Made by a program: the position numbers and the translations under genes
In this document: piece by piece, positions 54,021 to 64,000 of the stretch
How the letters are laid out: the number at the start of each line of letters is the position of its first letter
Position numbering within the stretch: the first letter of the stretch is position 1
The notes under the pieces: generated by a model
What the model was told of the DNA's origin: nothing
The model's database searches: none
What the model saw: only the letters and a program-made list of their open reading frames with translations
Assembly (NCBI GenBank): GCA_050084985.1
Contig: JBITNC010000001.1
Coordinates: forward strand, 4,464,001-4,528,000
DNA from: Nageia nagi
Lineage: Eukaryota; Pinophyta
DNA: 64,000 nt
Reading direction: 5' to 3'

Positions 54021-55200
54021 TATAGAAATAGATTATCTAGAAAGCATATCTACAATCTTGTTCTATATTCCCTTTTTATATTTGATCACCAAATGAAATT
54101 ATTGTAGAAAATCATCCATTTATAGTGCCTAGTTCATTGCAACTTCAATTGACTTTGCAAATACTTCAATGGTTTATGATCATTGTGTATGATTGTATCT
54201 TTACTCAAGTAATGTTTCCACTTCTTTATTATCTGAATGCACACAACTCCTTATCATATGTAGGATAATTTAAAATAGGCACATTAAACTTTTTTATAAT
54301 AGTAGAAAATTGATTTCCATCCTTGTAACAAAATTGCTTCCATGGCATAATCACTTGCATCAGCCTCAACTTCAAATGGATTTTGCAAATTAGGAAGTAC
54401 CAACATAGGTGCACTAACTATCTTTTATTTCAAAGTATCAAAAGAATATTGTTATTTATTTCCCTATTAAAAAACTTGTCTCTTACCAATAACATCATGT
54501 AAAGGTGAAGTAATATGGGAGAAATCAATAATACATTTTTTCAAATATTGAATTGCAGCTAAAAACTCCTTACTTTAGTAACATTAGATTGACTAGGCCA
54601 TTCTACTATAGCATTAACCTTTTTAAGATCTATTTTAAGCTATCCATAACCAATAATATGGCCTAAAAACACTAAATACTACTTACCAAACTCACACTTC
54701 TTCATCTTCAAAAACAACTTCTCCTTTTATAAGTTTGAATCACTTGTCTAAGATGTACCAAATGTTCCTCCCAAGTAGAACTAAACACAATAATATCATC
54801 CACATAAACAATAACAAATGAATCAATACATGGATGAATAACTTCATTCATTACCATCATAAATGTGGCTGGTGCATTACACAAACCAAATGGCAAAATA
54901 AACCACCCAACTAGGCATTGTATTGTCTTGAATGTAGTCTTCCAAATATCCTCCTCCTTGATTCGAACTTGATGATATCCACTTCTCATATCCATCTTGG
55001 TGAATAAACTTTCCCCTTGCATTTGATCCAAAAGATCATCTATCTAAGGCAATAGATAATGATTTGTGATGATGATTTTGCAATTGCTTTATAATCAATA
55101 CACATCCTCCAAGTTTGATCCTTATTGGGAACCAAAACTACATATGACCCAAATGGATATGTATTTTTTCTGATGATACCCTAATCAACCAACTCTTGAA
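54021..55200 (-). pseudogene. Reverse transcriptase and RNase H of D (broken)
   Basis: RT: GSYVVLVPNKDQTWRMCIDY near 55110-55150, then 55031-54708 with [20 protein letters not shown] (first Asp), [20 protein letters not shown] and [20 protein letters not shown] (catalytic Asp pair). RNase H: 54414-54229 with PILNYPTYDKELCAF. The residues of the polymerase active site are still present. Confidence 0.85.
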
Positions 55201-57169
55201 TTTTCCCTCTCTTTTTTCTCTAAAATTGATTGCCTATACAATGCTATATTAGGCAAAAAAGCATCATGTAATAGTTAAATCTCATGTTGTATATCCAGAT
55301 AGGAGGTAGTCCCTTAAGCTATGAAAACACATTAGTAAACTCTTCAACTAATATCTACATCTATTTCTCTATATGACATGATATTGGTGCTCTGTAGTTA
55401 GAATAATATGGTATGGACACCATGATCTTAATATACCTAGACTCTTCTTCTCTGATCATGAGTAGAATAAATTGCTTATTGGTATTTATTAGTCATCTGA
55501 TCTTACTAGAAGTGACCAAATATAACTTCTTATTTCTATTATGAGCACTAACACAAAAAAATATTTCCATCCTTAATCAATTTATACTTATTCAATCTCT
55601 TGTAATAAAGAGCATCTCTATCCCAAAAATAAGAATTACCAATAATAACACCACAAATATCTAATAGAACAACATCAACCACAACTTAATCAATGAATTT
55701 TGCATAAATAATAAATTTCAACTTACATTGCTTAGTAACTTGAAGCCTAGCAATATTATGTACCCAACCCAAAGGATATGGATAAGGATAGTTGTAGGTC
55801 TTCAACCCTAAATTACTCACCATAGACTCAAAAATAATATTTTTTTAAGAACTTGGATCAATGATGCAATCAACTCTTATCTTCTTGATTTGAATCTTGA
55901 GTTGGAATAAATGACTCCTTTGTTATTCAATATCTTTTTCTTCTCTAACCTTCTAAATGGTTAAATAATTAAGCTTCTCATCAATATCAGAACTTCCCTC
56001 AACATCTTCACATCTATTGATCATAACATTTTTCTTCTCCTTACTCTTCTTCTTGTATAAACGTAATTCTAGATGAAGTTTCCAACATTTCTCTTGAACA
56101 TGGCCATCCTTATCAAAATGATTGCAATGCCTATTTTCACCCTCGTTCTTTTAAGTATTATTAGTTTTAGTTTCTTGCTTACCTTTTCCTTTCTCTTGAG
56201 ATTTCCCTTTGTCTTATTTCCCTTTGAATTTGAAGCCTTCTTGGATTCTTCATATTACCTTCTTGCCTTGCCATCTTCTTCCAAATATTATTCTTAAATA
56301 TAAACTTGATCAACATTTGAAGGATTAAACAACATGATAGTCTCTTGCAAAAGACTATGTAGTCCTCCAATGTACTTCATCAATGTTTGAGGATCTTTAA
56401 GTGAAACCACAAGAAAAGTAGCTTGCTTCCTAATTTCAATGGTGTATTATCAAACTAATTGCCCTCTTTTTTATCTAAATAATTTTTATTAAATAAATTG
56501 CTTATTATGATGTTTAAAAGGATAAAACTACTCTTTCATCAATCTCTTGAATTCTCAAGATACTTCTAGCTAGTTTTCACATGTAAGAGTTTCAATATGA
56601 CTCTCCCACAAAATTAATGCATGTCCACCCATATTAAATCTTATAAAATAGATTTTAATAACATAACTAACAATGTCTTGGATGTGAAAGTATACCTCCA
56701 ATTTTTTCAACCAATTATTCAATTTATCAACATCAACCTCGCTACCAAAGGTAGGTATCTTCACCTTTGCCTCCACCTTAAATGAAATAAAATGAGATGA
56801 TGATGATGATGATACATTAGGTCCTCTTTATTCTCCATTATAATTTTTCCTCTTATTATTATTATTATTTGAATGAAATCTAACCAAGAGCTTAGTCAAT
56901 CTAGCCAAATGATTCTCCATTGCAACAAATCTTCTCTCAAAATTGGCATTTGATATGGTAAGAATGTTCTCAGGCTATTCTTCATCAATTGACTCCATAA
57001 CAATCTCTCTTCTCCATATACCAATATAATATCCTTAGGAAATTATTTAACTCTTTGAGATCTCATTCTAAATATCAATATTCAAGTCATGGATGCTTTG
57101 TAGATAAGCTCACATAGTGTTGGTGCTTTGAAATCCATAGAAACTTCCCTTAATATTTTGACAACTTGT
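55201..57169 (-). pseudogene. gag and protease of D (broken)
   Basis: Gag at 56776-56570: VKIPTFGSEVDVDKLNNWLK, LEVYFHIQD, ALILWESHIE, the usual chromovirus capsid. Knuckle near 56080-56130 reads HFDKDGHVQEKCWKLH, with an upstream Cys position altered. Protease near 55840-55900: VDCIIDPSS, a D-P-S where D-S/T-G or D-P-G belongs, then LGLKTYNYPYPYPLGW. Several stops and shifts. Confidence 0.75.
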
Positions 57170-57181
57170 GCTTTGATACAA
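57170..57181 (-). promoter_or_regulatory. Primer-site remnant of D
   Basis: GCTTTGATACAA on the plus strand, close to the GCTTTGATACCA of B, so probably an initiator-Met tRNA site with changes. K was inserted four bases away, between it and the LTR. Confidence 0.55.
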
Positions 57182-57185
57182 CATG

Positions 57186-57670
57186 TGAAATAATTGAACT
57201 ATAACAAGAAAAATCCTAATTAATGAAGATCACATGAAATCTCTCAATTCACAAACTCACAAACAAGACAATCTCACAAAGTAACTCAAGATGTAAAGTG
57301 GTTCCTCCAACTAGGAGTACATCCACTAACTAGATCTTTACTTCAATCACAAATACAACTCTCTTACAATCCTCCTAATATCAACTACTACACTTCTATC
57401 CTATAGCATAACTTTACTCCATAATTGGTTTATGATAACAAAGAGGGAGCCTTCTATTTATAGGCCAAAATCCCTCTTTGGATCACCCTTTTATTCAATG
57501 TACAAAAGCATGACATGCACATCCTTTTACCATGACATGGAGTGTAGGACAAGGTACATTATCATATTCACTTAAATAATTAATGTATCAAATGATACCC
57601 TTAAGTATTAGTGAATTTACATATAAGATTTAATACAAACATTTACAATAATGCATTATACATTCCAACA
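57186..57670 (-). mobile_element. Element K: solo LTR of the A/B copia family
   Basis: 485 bp, TGAAATAATTG...CATTCCAACA, flanked by the perfect duplication ACATG (57181-57185, 57671-57675). No internal copia sequence is present. Solo LTRs arise by recombination between the two LTRs of one insertion. Blocks shared with B: 'gagggagccttctatttata', 'attatacattccaaca'. Confidence 0.9.
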
Positions 57671-57673
57671 ACA

Positions 57674-58384
57674 TGATCCCACCAAATGCTTATAGCATAC
57701 TCGGGTCCTCAGTTACAAATTTGAAACAAAAATGCATTCACCATGTCACCCATAAAATGCATATGTAATTTGATAAATTAAAATTAAAAGTGAAACAACA
57801 TCAAATATAATAAACTCAAACCACACAACCAAATTTAACATAATGATTTACCTTGATTTACCAATGTGAGCTATATAGCATAGAGTAGGAGCACTTCTCT
57901 TATTATTTATAGAGTATCACAATGATGTACATGTACAATGGAGAAACCATAAAATGATAGTAATGCATCCTCTATAGAACTTTGCAACACCTCCTCCAAC
58001 AAAGAATACAACTCATAGAATACAATTCACAAGATGACTCTTAGTCTTCTTTCAAACTCTCCCCAACAACTTCCAACCCTAAATAAATGGAGAAGATAGC
58101 ATCAAATAGGTTTGCATATGGATCACAATTGATGGTTGAAGTATCCATGATTTTCCAATTGTCTAACCAACCATTCCTTTCAAATTCCTTCGATAACTCA
58201 TTTGAATCCATGATATTGATGTTCTAATATCTCTATCAGCATGCCATGGATGTCCTTCTTCCTATACCTCCATATTTTAAAATTTAGCTAACCTCCAAGC
58301 ATAGCAACCTCTAGGATAGCTCCTTCTGAAAGAGATTAGCATTAACACTCAATCCATTTTGGATTATTCATAGATGCAATATCA
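57674..58384 (-). repeat. 5' LTR of element D
   Basis: 711 bp. Shared with the 3' LTR: 'cttatagcatact', 'attcaccatgtcaccca', 'gtacatgtacaatggagaa' and the 'atttagctaacct' block. Its first two bases overlap the ACATG duplicated by K. Confidence 0.7.
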
Positions 58385-59599
58385 TCACATAAGTACCTAA
58401 TCCCTCATGGATGCACACATATGATCATAAAGCACTATCATAGTGATGGTTATTTTAAACTCAACCAACAAGGTGATAAACTCAAATAAGGATCACATCG
58501 TCATGGAAGCCATAAGTTTCCCCATTCATGGGTGTACATCATCATGAAGAAAATTATTCCCCATTTGTGGATGTCTCAAATGATAAAGTGATAAATGCTC
58601 AATCCAAAGGTTATCATATTTTAGTATATGGTATTTTGTCAATGTCTTCCTAGTAAATACATACAATATGATAAATTCCAACCTAAAGCATTATCATATT
58701 TCATAACATAATTGTCATAAAGTCATAATAATGATGGTTATTTAACATCCATCCAACAAGGACATGTGATTATAAAATAATGATAGTTATTTAATGTACA
58801 CCCAATAAGGACATGCAATCATAAAATAGTGATATTTATTTAATGACCACCCAATAAGGACATGTGATCATAAAATAGTGATGGTTATTTAACATCCACC
58901 CAACAATGATATTACAATTTTTCTAAAGTGAAATAAGATTTCTCATTTTCAAATATTCAATCATATCAATGACTATGATTAAGTAATCAAATACTTTTGT
59001 AAATGACATACATATTTTTGTTATATGTATGAAGATATCAAAATGATGAAGGAAACAATACCTAAACATATGATTTATGAACAAGATGAGTTTTGATATC
59101 CTAGTGAAAATGTTGATCTCAATTCTAATGCTATGAATAATATTGAAACTAGTGTGATAATCATATCTAAAGTTAAACTTTATCAGAAACTGATACATCT
59201 AGAAAATTTACAATCCTAATCATAAAGGCTTTTGTTATCTTTAAGGCATAACCTGAATGAATGATCAATTCAAATAAAAAAAATCAATGATACACTTTTT
59301 TGAACATTATTTTATGATACTTTTTGAACCAAAGGATATCTCTTAGAAAAATACTTGACAATGCTTCCAAATTACTAAAGATCAAATGACATACCAATAT
59401 AGATGCTAAGATATATGGACCAAAAATACATAGTGGCTAGTGCTAATGCTAGGATGGCATGATGAAAATGGGAGTAGAATAATCAATTGAGAAAAGTAAG
59501 CAACTTCCTAAATGAATATGAATATAAAAGACCCAATAGAACATAAGTGATAGGCTTATCTTATGCATAGAAGGGTTTCAAATGCCTAGCATTGGTGGA
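58385..59599 (-). other. Probable 3' UTR of E with tandem repeats
   Basis: Four copies of a roughly 52-bp unit lie at 58730-58920 ('gttatttaacatccacccaa', 'ggacatg(t/c)(g/a)atcataaaata'). A related 'agtgatggttattt' piece lies at 58441. The open frame at 58923-59198 has no domain. Part of this stretch may instead be F leader, since D could have inserted there. Confidence 0.5.
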
Positions 59600-60720
59600 A
59601 AATGTATCTTCTCTTTCATCAACAATAGCTAACTTGTATGTCCATGGGGTATTTAACCTTAAAAATGTATGAACCAATCCAATATATCTCAAACTTGCCT
59701 TTGTCTTCTTTCTCAACCTTGGTTTTGTGATGATTTTCTTTTAGGACAAAATCACTAACTTGAAATTCCCTTGTTTTATCTTCCTTACATATGCCTTTTT
59801 AGTTTTTTTTTTATATGCTATAAGATGCTCCCAAGCATTGATTTTATTCTCATCTAATCCTTCTAATTATATTAACCTTGCTTGTATTTACTCTTCCAAT
59901 TCTAAAGGGAGAACTCCCTCATATCCATAGATTAACAAAAATGGAGTACACCTTGTTGCAAACTTGATGCTTATTTTGTAGGTCCATAATGCATATATCA
60001 AATATGAATTTCAATCCCTCTGATGCTTTCTAATTGATTTGTACAAGATGCTTATGATGGTCTTATTGGTTGCCTCATCCTACCCAATACCTTTAGGGTA
60101 ATATATGGATGAGAACTTTTATCTAAACTTGAATGCCTTGCAAAATTCTCTTACATTCTTCTTTATGAAATTATTCCCATTATCCATGATTATATGAGAA
60201 GGAACACCAAACCTTGTAATGATATTGTCAGTCAAAAATTTCACAATTTAAGGACCTTTAGATGACCTCAAAGGTATAACCTTTTCCAATTTAGTGAAAT
60301 TCTTAGTAATGACCAAAATGAACTTATGTCCCTCACTAGATTTAGGATTAATCACTCCAACTAAATCCAAATCCCATATAGAAAATGGCAAATGGGAAAC
60401 CATTGTAGCCAACTCATGTGAAGGAGATAATCTTAAGTTACCATGCTTTTGAAACTTATCATATTTCTTAACATGAAGGATGTAATCTTTTTTCATATAT
60501 GGCCAATTATATCTCAATCTTAAATTCTTATAAAAGATAGCCTTATCGTTAAAGTGACCTCCACTTATATGATCATTCCTTTCTCCATTGCCTTGCTAGT
60601 TTCTTAAACAACCAAGCACCTAAGAAATGTTCCATCAAAAATTTTTTATAGAGAATATCACCAATTATTACATACCTTAGTTTCTATCTGCTTGAGCCTC
60701 CTTTTAAGGAACTTGTAATG
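59600..60720 (-). pseudogene. Integrase of E (broken)
   Basis: 60517-60248: MRYNWPYMKKDYILHVKKYD (end of the zinc-binding part), then SIWDLDLVGVINPKSSEGHK with the first catalytic Asp, and FILVITKNFTKLEKVIPLRS. The second Asp region (a MDNG-like stretch) is near 60180. The tail shows PLELEE near 59900, NAWEHLIAYKKK near 59830 and GKFEIYWIGSYIF near 59660. Broken by stops. Confidence 0.8.
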
Positions 60721-60849
60721 ACATGAATAAAAAATTTTACCATCTTTCAAACCATTTAGTAAATGGAAGGATAGCACATGCAATAGGCTCTTTCTCAAAG
60801 AAATTGATAAATAACCCCTCATCCACCATAGAGTGATTTTTCAAGTTTG

Positions 60850-61300
60850 TTTATCTTTATAAGAGTTTCTTCATATTCAATTGAAATAGGTATCAAAGAA
60901 GTATAATTAACCATGGCATCAATAAATCTATTATTGTTTCTTAGAATATTCTCAAATTGAACCTTTATGAAACATCTTTCAATCATTTTTACCACTAAGT
61001 CCTTATATGATTATAGTTTTTTATCCTTTGTGTTATAAATCTCTTTGATTTTATTTATAACAAGTTTTGAATCATCATAAACCTATAGGTATCTAACTTT
61101 CAAGTTGATAGCAGACTTCAAACCCAAAACTAAAGCCTCATACTTAGTCAAATTATTAGTGTAATTAAAATTCAACTTGTAATCCATTGGAATAATACCA
61201 CCTTGAGGAGATACCAATATAATACCTAGCCTACCCCTTTTAGGCATTTGTAACCATCAAAATAAAGCATCCATTTGTGCTCATATTAAAACTATTCTTT
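60850..61300 (-). pseudogene. Second (archaeal-type) RNase H of E
   Basis: Coding-strand pieces: NLTKYEALVLGLKSAIN (Glu), VYDDSKLVINKIKEIYNT (Asp, with DDS instead of GDS), NRFIDAMVNYTSLIP (last Asp). The first Asp motif (YFDG) near 61280 has decayed to a ...GCFILM stretch. Closely parallel to 22090-22577 in G. Confidence 0.75.
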
Positions 61301-61410
61301 ACTTAAATTAGAATTCTCTCATGATGCCTCAGCTTCCATATCAATAATAACTTATCCCTTAATTTCCTTTTGACACATATAATGGGTTCAAATTCTTGTA
61401 ACTACATTAT

Positions 61411-61790
61411 CTATTTGGTAGACCTTCCTTGCAATTGAGGTTTAGAGAGTAGGCACCTCAATGAATCAGCTTTAGCTACTACATAGGTGGCTTTGGTGAT
61501 CATATAATGTTGCAATTTTTCAACAATATAAATCATGGAAAAGCATAACTTTTCAATTGGATTATATCTTACTTCAGCATCATGTAAAGTTTTAGATAAA
61601 CAATACACAACCCTTTCTTTACATTCATCATCATTTTGCACCAAAATAACTCCTAAAGCATGATTTGTAGCTGAAATATACAAATATAAAGGTTTTCCAT
61701 GATCAATAGGTTGCAAAATAATAGGATTAAATAAGTACCTTTTGATATCATAAATGATTTTTGACATTCTTCCATCCAAATGCATTTGTT
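61411..61790 (-). pseudogene. RNase H (retroelement type) of E
   Basis: 124 codons open. ILQPIDHGKPLYLYISATNH, ALGVILVQNDDECKE, VVYCLSKTLHDAEVRYNPIE, LCFSMIYIVEKLQHYM, then LRCLLSKPQLQGRSTK. More complete than the matching domain of G. The first Asp position is present (PIDHG where PMDFS stands in G). Confidence 0.85.
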
Positions 61791-62530
61791 ATCCTTATTA
61801 AAAAATGAGACAAAGGAGTTGTCCTATACGCCAATTGAAACACAAATCTTCTAATTTCTTGTAATTTCCCTTGTAGACTCTAAAGTTACTTGATATTCAT
61901 AGGAGGAGGCATATCCTTGATGGCCTTGACCTTTTTTAGATCAATCTCAATTCCTCTTCTAAAAACAATGCACCCTAACAATTTTCCAACTAATAATTAA
62001 AAATTACACTTCTTAGGATTAAGCTTCAAATTAAATTTTCTCATTCTCTCCAAAATAACCCTTAAATCTTCTAAATGATCCTCTTTTTTCTCATATTTAG
62101 CAATAATATCATCAACATACATCTAAACAATTTTATGAATCAAGTCATGAAACATAGTTACCATTACTCTTTGGTATGTGGATCCTATATTCTTAAGGCC
62201 AAAGGGCATGACCATCTAACAAAAAGTACCCCAAGAGTAGTGAAGGAAATCTTGTGTTAATCCTTCTTATTCATCCTTATCTTATTATAACTTGAAAAAA
62301 TCATCCATAAAAGATAATATTTCATGACATGCATTAGAGTCTACAATCATATCAATATGGGGCAATGGAAAATTATCCTTAGGAAAAGCTTTGTTCAAAT
62401 CTATGAAATTATTGCAACATTTAATTTTCCCATTTGGTTTCATAGCAAGGATAATATTAGACAACCAAGGTGAGTAATTAATAGGGTTAATGAAACCCAC
62501 CTTATGATACTTAGCAATCTCCTTATTTAC
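61791..62530 (-). pseudogene. Reverse transcriptase of E (broken)
   Basis: 62500-62285: MGFINPINYSPWLSNIILAM, KPNGKIKCCNNFIDLNKAF, PKDNFPLPHIDMIVDSNACH, LSFMDDFFKL. Downstream fragments in other frames include TTLG...PLALRI-like pieces, a decayed Y/M-x-DD at about 62115-62125, and MPPPMNIK near 61900. Frameshifts separate the motifs. Confidence 0.85.
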
Positions 62531-62930
62531 TTAGAAAGCATTTTTAGTATGCATAGGAATTCTTTTCTATTGTACCAGTTTAACATCTTTATGAATAACT
62601 AGATTATGAGTAACAAAGGCAAGATCCAACCCATTCATATCATCGATATTCCCAAGTAAACATGTCATCAAAATCCTTGAGAAATTTTTGATATATAACT
62701 TTCTCATCACCTACAATTCCATTTCCAATTTGAATAATTACTGACACATCCTTAATACCAATGTTTATCTCAATTGGAGGCTGATTCAACCAAGTTGTAA
62801 GTTGAGAAAAATTAGGAAATACCCCTAATCCTTCTATGTCATAGGATAAATCATGTCACAAATAAGACTCACACACAAACCTATCCATAACTACCCAACC
62901 TACTCCTACTTGAGAAAAGATGAAAGTAGG
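62531..62930 (-). other. Linker between spacer frame and RT of E
   Basis: Decayed coding sequence; no separate gene. Confidence 0.35.
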
Positions 62931-63251
62931 CTAGTGTAGCAGGGATAAACTTAATATATCATCCATATCCTCTCCAAAATAAGCATGAGAATGGAATGTT
63001 ATTCTTCCTTGCCTTTTGGGATGAAACTTTTTAAAAATTGATCTTACCCCCAATGTATTTAGGAGTACATCATATGTCTCAAATATATCAATAGACCTTG
63101 AAACTTTCTCAAGTAATATGGAGTAACTTGAATCATGATATGTCATACTCGCATAGATGTTGATGTTATTGTTAATACTATGGACATCGTTGTCATTCCT
63201 CCTTCTACATGAAGTACTCCTCTTGTATGATTCAAGCACTAAATCAAGCAT
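62931..63251 (-). pseudogene. Protease-RT spacer frame of E
   Basis: 106 codons open, no known domain: SRSIDIFETYDVLLNTLGVR, KKFHPKRQGRITFHSHAYFG, EDMDDILSL. The AYFG-[QE]-[ED] motif recurs in the spacer of G (14721-15044). It is translated as part of the polyprotein in the ancestral element by inference. Confidence 0.5.
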
Positions 63252-64000
63252 ATTTACTAACTATTACTATGATTATAATCCATATTATCCCTAATTCTTC
63301 ATCATTGTTGGATAAAACTTATGACTCCTTACTATATTTTACCCCAATTCCTCTCTTTCCAATGTTTTGATTTGAACATATCTATAGGCATTTTCTCAAT
63401 CCCTTATTCAAATTTTCCTAATCTGTTACCTTTGCACCATCTTGATTACATATACTATAGGATCAATGGTGCATGACATTGCATGGCTCTAGCTTTATTT
63501 TGGATTTATGTATAAGTAGCCATTGATTTGGCCTCCTCATCACTTTTTGCAATGGACTTTTATGTATCTATAATGTACAAACTTCCTTTCTACTCTCATC
63601 ATCAAATTGATATTGACAATGACAACATCTAGGGAAAACATGACAACATGAGTGTTGGTCCTCTTTTGAATCTAAGCATAGGTGTTAATGCCAATGTGAA
63701 TGCTTGAATCTATGTAGTAGTAGACTTACCAAATTTTTTGATATCATATTGGATCGCCTCTTGACTTAGAACATAGGTTCCAAAACCCATTTTTTATACA
63801 ACTACATCCTATCATCATGCTCATTTTTCTCTTCTTGTAGATCTTCTTGGGCTTTTATCTTATTATAAGGAATGAGAGTAGTTCCAATTATTCCAATCAT
63901 ACTTATAGGATCATTTGCATCATTAATGACATATTCTTTTCCAAAATAATTAAATTTCAACAACTTATAAAATTAGATGATACACACCTCATTTAATGGA
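63252..64000 (-). pseudogene. Upstream polyprotein remnant of E
   Basis: The last 120 bases of the window read, on the minus strand, KLLKFNYFGKEYVINDANDP and GIIGTTLIPYNKIKAQEDLQ, a coding-like stretch. It then breaks by stops. No protease motif is visible, so this may be the region just after protease. Confidence 0.4.

Larger units (their letters stand above)
51926..58384 (-). mobile_element. Element D: chromovirus-type Ty3/gypsy retrotransposon
   Basis: LTRs lie at 51926-52411 (3') and 57674-58384 (5'). They align in two blocks; the 3' copy lacks about 225 bp present at 58011-58236, and the 5' copy lacks about 30 bp. Minus-strand order: primer site, gag, protease, RT, RNase H, integrase, chromodomain, polypurine tract. 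A terminal chromodomain defines chromoviruses. Flanking 5-mers (CATCA, TCACA) do not match well. A solo copia LTR (K) sits at the primer site. Confidence 0.8.
58385..64000 (-). mobile_element. Element E: Tat-lineage Ty3/gypsy retrotransposon, 3' part
   Basis: Minus-strand order: spacer frame (63251), RT (62530-62000), RNase H (61785-61411), second RNase H (about 61300-60850), integrase (60720-59600), and 3' UTR with tandem repeats. The second RNase H places it with G in the Tat lineage. The 5' part lies beyond the right edge. A 3' LTR could not be identified; the left boundary with D and F is uncertain. Confidence 0.75.

Noticed and set aside
57186-58384. Element D as a gypsy element with a copia-type LTR (chimera)
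   Set aside because: The copia-like LTR has its own perfect ACATG duplication and lies beside, not in place of, the D LTR, which is found at both ends of D.
1-64000. tRNA, rRNA or host protein genes
   Set aside because: No cloverleaf-like box A/B pairs, conserved rRNA segments or long intact frames were noticed. I could not run tRNAscan-SE or profile searches, so small RNA genes may be missed.

Overview
The window is plant nuclear DNA, AT-rich and almost wholly made of decayed LTR retrotransposons; I found no intact host gene, rRNA or tRNA gene. Evidence for a plant comes from Ty1/copia elements primed by initiator-Met tRNA (TGGTATCAGAGC sites), Ty3/gypsy elements of the Tat type with a second, archaeal-type RNase H, and a chromodomain gypsy element. 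The depth of nesting, long leaders and old, heavily mutated copies suggest a large-genome seed plant, perhaps a gymnosperm, but the species cannot be read from this sequence. Elements are labelled A to K here for convenience.

Layout. 1-3055: 5' end of a minus-strand Tat-like gypsy element (J: gag, leader, primer site). 3056-11340: old non-coding DNA with several repeat arrays, one decayed minus-strand reading frame (3930-4388) and a small unidentified plus-strand coding remnant with an in-frame 57-bp repeat (10763-11327). 11340-11393 and 46335-about 51925: the two halves of a minus-strand gypsy element (F), split inside its reverse transcriptase by G. 11394-46334: a plus-strand Tat-lineage gypsy element (G) with 620/621-bp LTRs and target duplication CTAAT. 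G has itself been hit by three elements: H (15981-21334, gag-only, 1778-bp LTRs, duplication GACTC), A (25400-29158, copia, duplication TCAAG) and B (29204-45556, minus-strand copia). C (33222-41084), a young copia element with 496-bp LTRs differing at only 4 positions and duplication CCCAA, sits in the protease region of B. 51926-58384: a minus-strand chromovirus (D, with chromodomain), carrying a solo copia LTR (K, 57186-57670, duplication ACATG). 58385-64000: another minus-strand Tat-lineage element (E) running off the window.

The order of events follows from the nesting: F, then G, then H, A and B separately, then C. By eye LTR divergence agrees: G, A and B roughly 10% or more, H about 4%, C 0.8%. 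Substitutions are rich in transitions, as expected of methylated, silenced repeats.

Points most worth a second look: an array of five hairpins with compensatory stem changes in the 3' UTR of C; reciprocal CpG decay showing ancestral TGACGTCA (bZIP-type) sites in the H LTRs; C, a young insertion that nevertheless carries seven stop codons; an inverted protease fragment next to the primer site in A; and exchangeable leader modules in B and C, one with a dense cluster of CATGCA motifs.
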